The translations under genes and the position numbers were made by a program. A stretch of 64,000 nucleotides of DNA from Beta vulgaris subsp. vulgaris. Taxonomy: Eukaryota > Streptophyta > Magnoliopsida > Caryophyllales > Amaranthaceae. This document shows, piece by piece, positions 20,334 to 32,280 of this stretch. Where the stretch lies: the NCBI RefSeq assembly GCF_026745355.1, contig NC_079205.1, positions 42,160,182 through 42,224,181 of the forward strand, given 5' to 3'. Under the pieces are notes generated by a model that ran no database searches, was not told where the DNA came from, and worked only from the letters and a program-made list of their open reading frames with translations. The stretch's first letter is position 1. The number at the start of each line of letters is the position of its first letter.

Positions 20334-23300
20334 GTAACACCCTGACAATTCTCTATTTTATAAAATACCTTTTTTTTCACAAAACATAGAGAATTACCAA
20401 AGTAATATTGCCCGTTTGATAATGTATTGGCTTATTCAAAATTTTGCAGCAACTTTGAAAACATAATTAAACTTAGTTAACCACAAAATCAACTCTAAAA
20501 TCAAACCAAAGTCAAAGCAACATAAAAGTCAAACTAATAATACACTAAACCAAAAGTACTTAAGTATTAAAGAAGTTTAAACACAAGCTCTCCAAACGAT
20601 TTCCCGAAACCCAATGATGCATTATCTTCAGACCTGAAATGGTCAATGCTTTATCGATCCTAAATGACAACTCACTAAATGGGTCTTTACAAGATGAATA
20701 TTGTACAACAATGATCGACACACCGAAAAGCACGTAATCAGCAAAGCTGAGTACTTACACAATAAATAAAACATAGAGCCTAACATGATACTAAGAAGCA
20801 TTAAATCAAAGATAAATTACAATATACAAAATATCATACTCATTATACTTGAACTTGACTCCACAAAACTAATAGATTAATTATAATAAATTGAATAGTC
20901 AATGGATAAAGTTGTCCAACCAAACCATGTCTTCAACATACAAGACAAAGTAACTCCGTACTCCTGCGACCAACGATATAGAGGTACTAATTAAATAAAC
21001 GGTTTTTTAACCAAATATCCCCGACAAATTTAAAACTTCACCATGTACCCTCAATGTTTCAGAAATGCACCATATACCCATGAATTTCGAAAACTGTGCA
21101 CCATATACCCTTTTCTAATTGTCGTTAACCCACCGTTCGCTTTATTTACGATTTTGCCATCATTAAGCTCTAACCCTAATCTAACCCTAACCCTTACTCT
21201 AATCCTACCCCTAAATCGTTCCCCTTACCCCAACCCCTCCCCCCACCGCCATTGCGCATCCGTTCACCGTTGGCCTCCTCCACCCCACGCGCGTCCGCTC
21301 ACCGCCGGCTTCCCCCACACCCCCTGCACGTTCGTTCACCGTCGATTCCTCCACCCCCTGCGCGTTCGTTCACCATCGATTCCTCCACCCCCTCTTCGTT
21401 CACTGCTGGCCTCCCCCACCCCCTGCGTGAAAATCTGACCTACCCCCTCTTCATTGACTGTCGATTCCTCCACCCCCTGCGCGAAAATCCAACTCACCCC
21501 TTGCGCGAAAATCCAATCTGGTGTGGTGGCAGATGTGATGGTGAACGAAGATGGGGAGGGGGAGAAGGAGGGGTGATACGGTGGAGTGGAAAGCGAGGAG
21601 AGGGGGAAGAGGGATCATACGGCGGTGGAAGGGAGGGGGGATGCGGCGGTGGAGGTGGAGGGGGTGGGGTTGGGGTGGAGGGGTGGTGGGCTGGGTGGGT
21701 TAGGGTTTGGGGTAAGGGTAAGGGTATGGGTATGGGTATGGGTTTGGGTTTAAGATTAGGGTAAGGGTAAGGGTAAGGGTTAGATTAGGGTTAGGGTCAA
21801 ATTAGAAATAGGGTTTAGGGTTAATAATGACAAAATCGTAAATAAAGCTAAAGGTGAGTTAACGTCGGTTAGGAAAAGGGTATATGATGCACATTTTTTT
21901 GAAATTCATGGGTATATGGTGCATAGTTTTCAAAATTCATGGGTATATGGTGCATTTTTGAAATATTGAGGGTATATGGTAAGTTTTTTAATTTGTCGGG
22001 GGTATTTGGTGAAAAAACCGTTAAATAAAAATAGGACACGATGATCAAACGGGTCCCAAGAAAATTCATGGGCTACCACCATATACTTCAACTCTCACTA
22101 GTCCAACAATTCAGATGTGCACAAGTCTAAAGTTTATTGTTATTCACTTTTCACTTTAAGTATCAATATTTTATTTGTTGTTCAGACTCATAGAAATAAG
22201 ACAACCAACATAACCATCATGGATACACAAAATTCCAATTTTTATCTTAGGTATAAATGTTGTGATCATACAATTAAATAATCCAAGAATAATAAATCTC
22301 ATTCATTAATTATAACGTTAATAACCATCCAACCTTTATTTGTTGACTTAAATCAACAATCAACCAACCTATCAATAGGTGAATATCCAACTTTATCAAA
22401 CAAGGCCCATAGTCCTTATAAAGTAAATAATATAATAAAATCCAAGGGAACGACATGATACATTTCATGATCCAATAAATAATATATTTATTAATCTCTC
22501 ATGTGAATTAATAAAATAAATATTCCCAACCTAAATGCTTGGATCAATCATCCATACAATCATATAATACTTCATCATAAAATATAAGCCACATATGAAC
22601 TATAAAAAGTTCCCTACACATGAGACTGTATCAATCCTAATCTTAGGACATGATATTAGTCTAATAACACATAGGTATATACGTACCTTATGTAGACAAA
22701 ATCAGAGGCCACTTTCTCAACCTTAGGAATCACTCAAAGTAAAGTCTCCGCCTACAATTATCAAAACATCCAAGTATTAATACTCTATAAAAATTACAAC
22801 AACTTTACAGTACTTTAAACTCTCTTAAAAAGTGTTTTAAAACTCCCTTAAACATTAAAACTTCAACCTTTAATATGACATAATATAGTACTACCATACT
22901 AGTCATCATTTGATCATTTAAAATCTACCATAAGTATACTAATAAAAATTCCAGTAAGATATAACATCTTTAAAACTTTTTTAAACTTATTACTTTAACA
23001 TAGCTATAAGGAAAATTTGACAAGGATAATCCCAACTTTCACAAGTCCTCTAAAAATAATTCCAACTTTGATTTATGTTATAATAATCTCAACTTTATGG
23101 GGTACCTTCTCAAAATAATCCGAACTATTAATTTTCTATATATTACGACCTAAAACAGACTAGTGTAGGCAAAAAAAGTGATAGTTCGGTTTATTTTGAG
23201 AAGATCCCCTCAAAAGTTTAGGATTATTTTGGAGTAATCCAAAGTTGGAATTATTTTGACAAGACAGGTAAAAGATGGGATTATTCATGTAATTTTTCCC

Positions 23301-23950
23301 TAGTTATAAAGATTAAATTACTTAATTTTCATAAATTATAACATAATACTATAGTTCTAACTTTTAAAAACACCAAAAATTCATGCTTAAAAACCTAATT
23401 TAAACATGTATATTAAATCTGAAATTTATGTACTCCATTAAACTAATTATATAATCTGAAATTAATATTAAAATAGTTAAAGATACAAACTTCAATTATT
23501 GAACCACAAACATAATACTTAAAACATTAAAACTTATCATTAATATAATATAGAGGAGGAAGAGAGAAATAAATAAAAGAGGAGAGAGAGTAAGGGACGC
23601 GCAGCCAAGGGAGAAAGGAGGCACTAATAGGCTGCGGCGGCTAGCGGTGCTGGCGGCGGTTCGGCGGTGGCTGCAGCGGCAACCAAAGGATGAAGGAGAG
23701 AGAGGAAGAAATTGGTGAAGGATAAGAGAGAGAGAGAGAATGCCAAGTGTGAGGGGAGATAGGAGAAAATTTAGGACTTTGTTTAATATCACAAAATTTG
23801 TGAGATAGGGGATATTTGTAGGTATCCATTATGGTCTAATAGAAAAACGGGCTTGATGGGTTAATTTAATAAAAGAGGATAAAATGAAAAGACTACAAAG
23901 TTTGGACTCCTCTAACCCAATTTTAAATTCATTTTTACTACTATTTCTTG
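20334..23950 (-). mobile_element. LTR-like sequence of a Ty3/gypsy element, invaded by a MULE (tentative)
   Basis: TGTAACACCC at 20334 has the form of the tips common in long gypsy LTRs. On the minus strand, 23830-23560 reads as a pyrimidine-rich leader followed by a GC-rich segment, like the transcribed leader of such LTRs. Without the 1-kb MULE the segment would be about 2.6 kb. No gag-pol or second LTR copy is in the window, so this is at best a solo or truncated LTR, and the right border is not fixed. Confidence 0.3.
21000..22020. mobile_element. Mutator-like element (MULE) with long inverted ends and a GC-rich interior
   Basis: A perfect 9-bp duplication TTAAATAAA (20991-20999 and 22021-22029) flanks the element. 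The ends CGGTTTTTTAACCAAATAT and GGTATTTGGTGAAAAAACCG begin inverted repeats of about 190 bp. Each arm carries several CACCATATACCC / GGGTATATGGTG motifs and then telomere-like CCCTAA / TTAGGG runs. The centre (about 21230-21730) is unusually GC-rich, with CCACCCCC on the left and GGGGGTGG on the right, so it too can fold back. Open frames through it are low-complexity Pro/Arg or Gly repeats and are not called as genes. There is no transposase; a non-autonomous, possibly Pack-MULE-type element. Confidence 0.85.
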
Positions 23951-24520
23951 TGATCCCCCGTAAATTTATGAATTCTATAAATATATTTTAATATGTATTT
24001 TATATAACTAAGTATATTTTAGTATTTAAATGATTTATTTCTTCAAAGGTTGACTATTTGAAAGTCAAAGGAATAATTTTAATGATTTAAAGAAGTTAAA
24101 CATTTTGTCTAGTCATGCTTTGAAAAATATTTGAAAAGTTTAAAACACTTTTAGGTTATGAAAAGAATTTTAATATTGAGTTAGAGGAGCCCAAACCTTG
24201 TAACTTTTCCCATATACATTCTCTTATAATTAGCCCACCAAAGCCCAACTCTTAATTGGACCCATAGTGGGGGAAACTTAATTACCCTTGTTTACACACA
24301 AATTCCCACACAACTTTATTTTCTCTCACCTTCCTCCCAAATTTTCGGCCTCCCCCTTATTTTCTCTCTCTTTTCTTTTCCTCTCACACTCGACTTTCTC
24401 CCTCCTCTTTCGGTTCGGCCAGCAGCTCCAGCCGAACACCGCTGTCGACCGCCAGTCGCGCAGCAGCCAGCAGTCGTTGACCCGTAGACTATGGTGCATT
24501 GAAGTTTGACCACCTTCTAT
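23951..24520 (+). mobile_element. Second LTR-like fragment, plus orientation (tentative)
   Basis: TGTGATCCCCCG at 23951 resembles an LTR tip. From about 24290 a run of CT-rich leader sequence passes into a GC-rich stretch (24410-24490), mirroring the leader seen on the other strand at 23830-23560. The fragment stops at the pararetrovirus copy near 24520. The frame through it is not supported as a real protein. Confidence 0.25.
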
Positions 24521-24539
24521 TTTTGAATTTTCTTTGGAG

Positions 24540-25575
24540 AACCATGTCCCCTTAATCTTGGTTTATTTCGAGGAACCATTAACAAACCCAAGGGAGGTAG
24601 AGAACTTCATTGAAAATAAACATAAGGCAAGAAAACGTCTTTCGATATTTGAAGGTTTATATCGGGTTCTGAAAGTATTATAGCTTGTTGTAACATCAGG
24701 GTAAAGGATTTCTGTAGAAGAGCCATAGAATTTCCACCAATTTGTAAACCAAGATGACAATTTTTCTGGCTGTATGGTTTTAGTGTTGAAGTAGATTAGC
24801 CATGAATGGGATAATCTATTATTTTGTATTAGGAAGGTGGAAAACCAAGCCTATTGGTAATCCCAATAAATAAAGGTTTTACAATGTGGGAATGTGTTAT
24901 TGAAGCTAATAGGGAAGGCTTTGTATTTTGACAGGTCTTGATTCCAGTTGTGAGGACTGAGAACCTTTAGGATTTTGATGGTTGAATAAGAGGGCTCTAC
25001 TTGTTCATTTTTATGGAAGAAGTATTTGAATTCAATGGAGCCAGTGATTTCAAGGATTGTCTAGTAATATTATGTTGTTTTAGTACGATTCCATGGTTTG
25101 TAGAACCAGTTTTTTCCAAAGATTTTTTGAATTGAAACTTATGGATCTTCATCATGGTATCCATGTTCAATTGTTATAATGTTTTGAGAAGCATTTTTTA
25201 CAAAATATTCGGAAGTCTCATTTTTCTTAGGTTGAGCCACCACAACCTGAGAGCTACCTGGTTTTATAAATTATTTTTGAGGAGGGTTTTTTTGTGAAGA
25301 TTCTCCTTCCTATGGTTTTGAAATAACTGTAATATTTTTACCTGCGAGATTTTTGCCTTCTATGGCCGCTTTGTTGGAGTTTCCCTGATTTTGCCTAGAG
25401 TTCTGGAAGGCTTGGAGGATTTAGGGCATTTTAGGATAGATGAAGGATGCTCAGAGATGGAAAGGAGCCAGTCTTGAACTTCCTGTGTTATATCAATAGA
25501 GGAGGTTGACTCTTCATATTCTGAACTGCGTCGTACCAGGTTTTTATTGGTTTTTGTGTGGTGCATCATATGGTT
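24540..25575 (-). pseudogene. Endogenous pararetrovirus: region downstream of RNase H (second-ORF-like), degraded
   Basis: Minus-strand open pieces in different frames continue the pararetrovirus copy after its RNase H domain. They include a piece with EVQDWLLSISEHPSS (25569-25360) and one with WFTNWWKFYG (24760-24563), separated by stops and frame changes. The place in the genome and the WW-type motif suggest the second, function-unknown ORF found in florendovirus-like endogenous caulimovirids. This is an inference from position more than sequence. It is not expressible as it stands. Confidence 0.4.
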
Positions 25576-25639
25576 TTCTCAGGAGGAGGTCGGGACTTCT
25601 CCTTATCTTTTGTCTTTTTGGCATTTCTGTAAGAAATTC

Positions 25640-26985
25640 ACGGGTTAAGAAGTCAGATAGAATTATCTTCTCCTTTTATATGTTCAATCTTAAATTCAAA
25701 AATGCTTAAGATAGACTGCCATCTGGCAAAAATATGTTTTGCAACAATATATTGGACATCCTTTTTTAAAATAGCTTTACTATCTTGACAATCAACTCGT
25801 AAAAGGAATTTTTTATTTAATAAATCAGATTGGAATTTGCAAAGAACAAATGACAACAATTCTTATTTTATAGTAGAGTATTTTTTCTTAGTATCATTCT
25901 AGTGCCCTGAGGTGAACCTGATAATGTATTGTTTTCCATTATCGACTTGTTTTAAGATACCTCCGTAACCTTTGTTACTGGCATCTGTTTCAACGATTTT
26001 AGGCAGATTAGGATTTGCTAAACTAAGTCATGGAATTTCTAAAACACGGGTTTTAATTATTTTAACAGCCTCGATATCGGTATTAGACCAAGGCAGTGGG
26101 TTTATCTTTAGTCTATCATGGAGGGGCGTGGCAATTCTACAATTTGGATAAAAGTCTAAAACATAATTTAAGCTACCAAGAAATCTCAGTAATTGAGTTT
26201 TGTCTAGGATTTTATCAGGAAATTTGCTAGTGAATTGGAGATATCTATCAATAGGGGGAATAGTTCCACAAGACACCAAGTGACCAAGGAATCTAATTTT
26301 TATTTGAAATAAAGAAATCTTTTTTGCCGAAACGACGAGACCATTTTTCTTAATAAGATAGAAAAAAGTCTTTAAATTTTTGAAATGCTGGTCAATCTTG
26401 CTAGAGTAGACTAGCACATCATCAATGTAAACTATGCAAAAATCTGAATAAGGGTTAAAAATATTGTTCATTATCCTTTGATATTCAAAAGGAGCATTTT
26501 TAAGGTTGAAAGGCATTACATTCCATTCCTATTGGCCAAAAGGAATATTAAATGCGGTTTTATAACGGTGTTGTGGCTTGATCTGTATCTGCCAAAATCT
26601 AGATTTCAACCCGAATTTTGAAAAGATAAAAGCATGGTGTAATTTTTGCATCAGATCTTTTTTTATTGGGTATAGGATAACAGACCTATCTTAGGGAGTC
26701 GTTAAGAGGTTTATAATTTATAACTAATCTGGGTGTGCCACATTCAATTTCCGAAGCTTTGTTGACGTAAAACACTGCACAACTCCAAGGGGAGCGGGAT
26801 TTGAAAATTAAGCCTTTACTTTCGAGGAATCTAATCTCTTCATGACAATGACGTTCTGATTCGACATTAATCTGGGTTGGCCGGACCCTGGTAGGGATAT
26901 TCTTTTCATCATAATTCGGTTCATAAGGTAAGTCGACCATCTGTTGCTTTCTATTCCATAAGGCATTCGGAACATCAGAGCAAAC
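25640..26985 (-). pseudogene. Endogenous pararetrovirus reverse transcriptase-RNase H, degraded
   Basis: Minus-strand pieces follow the caulimovirid polymerase in order. 26940-26686 has ENIP-like PTRVRPTQIN and LVINYKPLND, the N-terminal RT. 26516-26028 has PFNLKNAP and the catalytic YIDDVLVYSS, then FLGHLVS and a connection domain. 25859-25653 has LLRVDCQDSKA and FEFKIEHIKGEDN of RNase H. Stops or frame changes lie between the pieces, near 26530-26680 and 25860-26020. The upstream junction at 26985 is the CTTCT target site of the Tat insertion; the same reading continues at 38626. This is a fossil viral copy, not an active gene. Confidence 0.8.
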
Positions 26986-26989
26986 TTCT
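26985..26989. repeat. Target-site duplication (CTTCT) of the Tat element, left copy
   Basis: CTTCT here and at 38626-38630 flanks the retrotransposon exactly, as expected for a 5-bp integrase cut. Confidence 0.85.
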
Positions 26990-27623
26990 TGTTATGTAGT
27001 GTAAAACTGGTAAACTTATATCACACTCCCAAAGATAGCTTCTTAAAACTGGAGACTTGTGCAGCAATGATTGGTTCGAATCCCGATGCTAACTCCTGAC
27101 CAGCAACCTGCAAAAAGGGACCCACCCTGGAGGTTTGGGTGGTATTTCCCCCTCCGATGCTTAAGTCAGATGTCAGGGATGTAAAGGAACTTTTAGAGAG
27201 AGAAAGTAGAGAGAGAGAGAGAGAGAAGAATTTATGAAAGAGTAACAGTACTATGCTCTGAAAAACGTACCTTTCACCCTGAAATCAAGGACTATTTATA
27301 CTGTTTGAAATGACTGCTGTGCCTTGATGTCACCTTAAGTTGGGAGCATCTGATTGGCTAATCAAAGTAGTGGGACATGTGGCAGCAATTAATTGGTCAG
27401 CACACCTCACTTTCACATAAAGGTGTAGATCATTTTTGCTGGGCCTAAGTACAATTTTTGGGGCCAGGAGAAGGACCTTTAGTACACTTTCTTCAGAGAA
27501 ACGTACTTTTAGGCCTGTCACCTTCAGGCCCTTTGTACTTTACTCCCCTGCACATATGCCACATGTAAGGCTCTGATGAGGCCACGTGTCAGCGAAATAG
27601 CCGTTGATTTTTAGGCTACAACA
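26990..27623 (-). repeat. 3' LTR of the Tat element
   Basis: 634 bp, minus-strand reading TGTTGTAGCC ... CTACATAACA. It is near-identical to the other LTR except for small indel patches near 27010-27040 and 27165-27190. It holds a (GA)n tract near 27208 and a minus-strand TATAAATAG at 27300-27292. Confidence 0.9.
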
Positions 27624-27805
27624 TTTACCCCTTAAAAGAGGGAGTTATTATCTTCTAGGCGCCAAGACGGTTAATCTTCCTCTTTAACCGACCTGGAACT
27701 GCCCTTCCCTTTTTCAAAAAAAGGCGCGATTTTGCCGGTCTCCACAGGTCAACCCCCATGCATAACGGTTACTTTTTACCGGATGAGGGGTCATTTTCAC
27801 CCCTC

Positions 27806-27813
27806 TATAAATA
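27806..27813 (+). promoter_or_regulatory. TATA box of the antisense gene
   Basis: TATAAATA follows CACCCCTC and lies about 240 bp upstream of the preferred start codon (28045), inside the element and outside the LTR. It points along the plus strand, opposite to gag-pol. With a usual 25-35 bp spacing, transcription would start near 27840. Confidence 0.55.
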
Positions 27814-28044
27814 TGTGCCGTAGTCGCTCCTGGAATCATTTTAACATTGCTGAGAGATTTTCTAGAGAGAGAGACTCTGCGAATTTTTACTGAACTTTTA
27901 GAGAGAAGAACTACTCCCGTCCAAGCTCTTGCAATTGTTACTTTGCTCGTCCGAGGTCTCAAGTCATCTTTGACGCTCGTCCGAACTTTTCTCTACAGGT
28001 ATATTCTCAACTCTTTTTCTTGTTTTCACACATATTTTAAGAAA

Positions 28045-29480
28045 ATGGATTCGTCCTCTTCCTCGAACAATTCCGGCCGCTCAAGGGTTGGTGCTAACCC
28101 TAGAACAGAGGGCCTAACTTCCTCGGCATCTTCTAGAGTTGGTCCTATCTCGGCCGGACATGCATTCTTTTTCTTTAGCCATGGACGGAAAAGTCAGACG
28201 ACCCAGTCTTTACCTGTGCAGGGTAATCTGGCGCGCGTCAAGCAGACGGCTCGTATCAGTAGAGGGGTTACCATGCCGGCCTCTAGCTCAGAAAGAGAGG
28301 AATCAACTGGCCGAATTCCTGCTGAAGGAGAACGAGAGATCCAAAGCGCTCGTCCTGCTAACCAAACTCCTTCTCCTGAGCATGCCCAGGAGGAACCAGA
28401 AATCAGAGGCTCTCCAGATCCCAGCCCGTCCATACGTAGGACGGTTTCGGATGAGCCAAGGACGGCCAGCTCTTCTAACCCCGCTAGCGATTCAGAGGAG
28501 CCGTCGACCACTTCGTCTGAAATAAGACGGCGGCTAGGTCCTCTTTCTGACCCTAGGTTTATCCTGGCCGATAATACTTGGCTAGGACGATTAGGTTCGG
28601 ACCTTAGACCTTTTTCAGTGGCTATGCCCATGCCCGGCTACCACTTTGTCCTTCCCGGCCGAGAGGACACCATTTTCAGTGCCGCACCAGGCCATTTTGC
28701 AGTTTATCGCCTGACATTATATGCCGGCCTGCGCTTTCCCCTTCACCCTTTCATCAGCCAGCTTCTTCATTACTATGACATAGGACATAATCAACTTGCC
28801 CCTAACTCTTGGCAAAACATCCTTACCTTTCTGGCCGTTTGCAATTTAAAAGGAAAGGACCCTTCTCTGGCCGCCTTCACCCACATTCATTACGTTGCCA
28901 AGGTCCCTAAGACTGTTGAAGGAAGCTGGCTGAGTGTATGCAATCGTCAAGGATTCTTGACGTCTTGGGATAAGACATCCAAGATGCACTCATGGAAGGG
29001 TGAGTTCCTCTTCGTCCAGGCACCCAGTAAAGCGGTGGCAAACCGACTTCGGTATTTTAACCGATCCAACACGAACACTGGACGGATGACCTTATATCTG
29101 GAACTGGAGAGTAACTCTGCCGAGGAGATGGTGGAGTACTTCCGGATTTCGGAGTATACTATGGAAAACGTCTCTTTCAAGGGTCCGTCCAATTGGATTC
29201 CCTTTAAAGAGATGTTTTATCATGATAACTTCCTAGTCGCTGCCGGCTTACGGCAGGACAAGGACAGAGGTAGATCTACTAAAAAATTCTCTAAGTAAAA
29301 TTCCCGGCTTGATTATCATTCGTCCAACACCCGTTTCTTTTCTTTTTGCAGATTCGGCCAGGAGCAAACTAAGGAAATCTTGGATAGGAGATATGAGCTC
29401 GTCCAGATTTGCCGATACTCTATGGAAGGAATACAGCAAATCAGGTGCCGAAAAGAGGGCCGACACTCTGGTAAGATAAC

Positions 29481-29511
<31 letters not shown>

Positions 29512-31314
29512 CCAGGCGTCCAAGCAAAAGCTGGACGATCTGCTTCTTTTGGAAGGTAGCCCGTCTAGATGAAGTCTGGACGAATTGCCTCTCTGAGGGG
29601 TAATTCGTCCAGTGTGATTGCATGACGGGTTGCCTCCTCGAGAAGCAGTACGTCCAGCTGAGTGCTGGACGGGCCATCTATTCGAGGAGCAACTCGTCTA
29701 GGTTGATTCCTTGACGGTTTGCCTCTTCGAGGAGCAGTCCGTCCAGATGAGTGTTGGCCGAGCTGCCTCTTAAAAGAGCCACTCGTCCAGATGATGACTG
29801 GACGGTCTACCTTCATGATGAGCTGGACGTCCAGACGTATCCAGACGACATCATCCTTTGAAAAACCTCTAATTTGTTACATCACTTTTTCAGAAAAATG
29901 CTCCAACCTCCAAAGCCTTGGCTGAAAAGGCAGCGACGAAGAAGCGGCCGGCCGGTACCAGTGAAGCCCCCCTTTCTAAAAAGGCAAAGGGATTCACTGC
30001 TAAGAAGAAGAAGACAACACGGCCGGTCCCTAAGGTCGTGATCGACATACCGGCCAAGGAGGAGGCCAAAGAAGAACTGACCGAGGTTGGCTCACGGGCC
30101 CTCGTGACCTACACCGGCCCTGCCGAGCAGCCTACCTCTTCACAACCTGACGAGGTTGTTGTCTTGGACGATGCAGGACAATCTTCTCAGCCGGACGCGG
30201 CTGTAGACGGGTCTGCTTTCTCTGGACCAGTGGCCCAACTGGTAGGCCAGATGCCTACTGCTTATAGGACAGCGTCCCGTTCTTCTGGTGAGTCTTACTA
30301 TTCAAACGTGGTTAGAACACTACGGGTTGGCGGGCGTCCGATGAGTCTGTCCAACAAACAGACCGTGGTTATTCCCATTAGGTGTACTGACGAGTCTAAC
30401 CTTTCAGATAAAGGGAAGGGTCCAGCTGCTGACGGCTCTCCTATTCTTTCTGATGACGAATCTTCTCCGGCTTTCGGAAAGATGTCATCAGCCGAACGTG
30501 AGAAGCTCAAGCTGGAGGTTTTTAGGTGCTTCCCTGAACCCTATATTAAGGGGTTGAGGGGAGCATCATCTGGGCATGTAGGATACATGTCTCAGCTTGC
30601 TGCCGAGGTACATCCTTTTCTCTTTAGACGCTTATGTTCTTTACTTGACATTTACTCCTTTCTTTTTCAACCGTCCTGACATACCTTTTCCTTTCATATT
30701 TTCAGCTTTTTGCTCGCAGCATGCTTACTGAGGACTGGGCGAAAGCGCTTCGAAAAGAAAATAAGAAGCTCGTCCAGGACGTGACTGCGGCCGCTGACCA
30801 TGCTCAGTTCATTATTGCTCAGCAAGAGGTGTTGCATCAGCAAATCAAGATTGCTTTGGAAAAACGGTCAGCCGAAATGGAAACTCAGATCAAAGTCTAT
30901 CTCCTTCGGCTGACGGAGATGTTGGACGAAAGGGCGTCTTTGGAACGCTCCCTGACGGACGAGAGGAACTCAGCCATGACAATGGCTGCTGAATTCTACA
31001 AGGAAAACCTCGTCCTGAAGGTTAAGAACCAAACTCCCCGCCATGAAGTAGCGGCCACGGTTGAGGCGGCCAAGGGAGCTTTGAACACCGTCATCGACAC
31101 CACCAAAGAATGGGCGGTGCAGGCCTTCGGTATGATGGCCGAGGAAGAGGATATCCCCAGATATGCTCGCCGGCTGGAGTTCCAAGAAAGTTTGCACAAG
31201 GCAACCATATCCGGAGCCGAATCTCCCGTCTTCGAAGAATCCTCAGAGGATGAAGAAGGAGAGGAAGATATGGAGGTTCAAGACGAGGAGAACAATGATC
31301 CTCCTGCCGCCTAG
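28045..31314 (+). CDS. Antisense gene of the Tat element (aORF), 888 residues, four coding exons
   Basis: Exons 28045-29269, 29352-29470, 29894-30607 and 30706-31314 join in phases 1, 0 and 0 with GT/AG borders and no stop for 888 codons, ending TAG. Exon 1 carries a Ser/Arg-rich region and then the stretch LYAGLRFPLHPFISQLL. This is typical of the plant family called putative gypsy-type transposon (Transposase_28, PF04195). The third exon is basic (KKRPAG, KKKKTTRPV) then acidic, which suggests a nuclear protein. Exon 4 looks like a coiled coil (AKALRKENKKLVQDV) and ends in an acidic EED/EEGEED tail. The start at 28045 (AAGAAAATGG) has good context. The frame is also open up to 27847, so a longer N-terminus is possible. 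Extra antisense ORFs are known from Tat/Ogre/Retand-type elements; their function is unknown. The intact frame contrasts with the broken gag-pol. Confidence 0.8.
29485..29510 (+). repeat. Poly-T tract in the second intron of the antisense gene
   Basis: About 26 consecutive T directly after the GTAAGATAAC donor region. Confidence 0.9.
29515..29855. repeat. Minisatellite of about 60-bp palindromic units in an intron of the antisense gene
   Basis: Five to six diverged copies of a unit of the type CGTCCAG-ATGAGTG-CTGGACGG followed by TTGCCTCTTCGAGGAGCA. Each unit contains two small inverted repeats, GTCCAG/CTGGAC and GCCTC/GAGG. The block fills most of the intron between exons 29352-29470 and 29894-30607. 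Open frames on both strands translate only the repeat. Confidence 0.75.
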
Positions 31315-32280
31315 TCTTTGGTTGTATCTTTGGCCGTGAGTCACTTGTAATTTTTTTTCTTGTACTTAGTTGAATTAGGTTGTAATCATCTCTTTTACAT
31401 TTATGAAAAGCTATCTTTTTCAATCTCTCTTGCTATGCTTTGCTGTTCTGGACGTCTTTTATCTACCCTAAGTACAAAAGTAACTCGTCATAATATTCTT
31501 CTGACGATCTAATCAACTCTTTTGGCCGATTACATCTACAACTTTCATTAAAGTCCAAGTATAAAAGTAATTCGTCAATCATTTTTTATCTGACCCAGTA
31601 GCTCTTTTCTGGACGTTCATCACCAGATGCTCAAGCAAAGACTTGTTTTTAATTTTTGGGTTTCAAAAAACTGCCAAGTATAAAAGTTTGCTCGGCCAGA
31701 ACCTGGGTATCATTCGTCATTGGACAAAGACTTAGTCAATTTATAAATTATGCCCCTATATGCCCCCCTTCTTGGACGAGAGTTTTTATAACTGTTCACT
31801 GTTCAAGAAGGAGTTAAGAGGGTAATTTTTAAATAACTTGGACGTTTTTCTAACTCGTCCATCTTTGTTAAATTATTAAATAACTTGTTCCTTTACTAAG
31901 GTTGTTATTTCGAAGTTTTGTGGCTTTTGACGGAAAGTAGATACCTTTACTAAGGCGTCCTAATTCCAGCCGACCTTGTTCAGGAGATGTTTAACTCTTT
32001 AAGTAAACAACCGGCCAAATCTTACATATTTATCCATTTAAGGACGATAACATGTTCGGCCGACCTCCTAATGAAAGGTGCATTGTCTTTTTGCTTTGTT
32101 AAATTAAGTGACTTTGGACGATTGTATATAACTTTAAACAAATAAATCAAACAAAGTCATAGAGAAGTAGAACTGTATTATATGAAGTTTGCTTGACGAA
32201 TAGTCAAGATACATGTATACATTCTACTTTTTCTTTGTAATGCATTAGAGTAAAAGATTACAATTTAGCAGGATGCCCTA
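31315..32280. other. Spacer between the antisense gene and the integrase end
   Basis: No coding frame. The sequence is sprinkled with TGGACG / CGTCCA motifs like those in the minisatellite. It lies between the 3' ends of two converging transcription units, and polyadenylation signals for both would be here. Confidence 0.45.

Noticed and set aside
21043..21764. Two overlapping plus-strand frames rich in Pro/Arg/Gly in the GC-rich centre of the MULE
   Set aside because: Low-complexity translation of a self-complementary GC-rich segment with no domain and no splice support. A captured gene fragment remains possible but cannot be called.
21170..21830. Interstitial telomere
   Set aside because: CCCTAA and TTAGGG runs are short, irregular and symmetric in the two MULE arms, so they belong to the transposon and not to a chromosome end.
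27999..28041. Possible intron just upstream of the preferred start of the antisense gene (CAG|GTATAT to TTTTAAG)
   Set aside because: At 43 nt it is shorter than plant introns normally allow, so it is not used to define the start.
28139..28631. Open frames overlapping exon 1 of the antisense gene in other frames and strands
   Set aside because: They are shadows of the long PF04195-type exon; the reading chosen continues in phase through three more exons.
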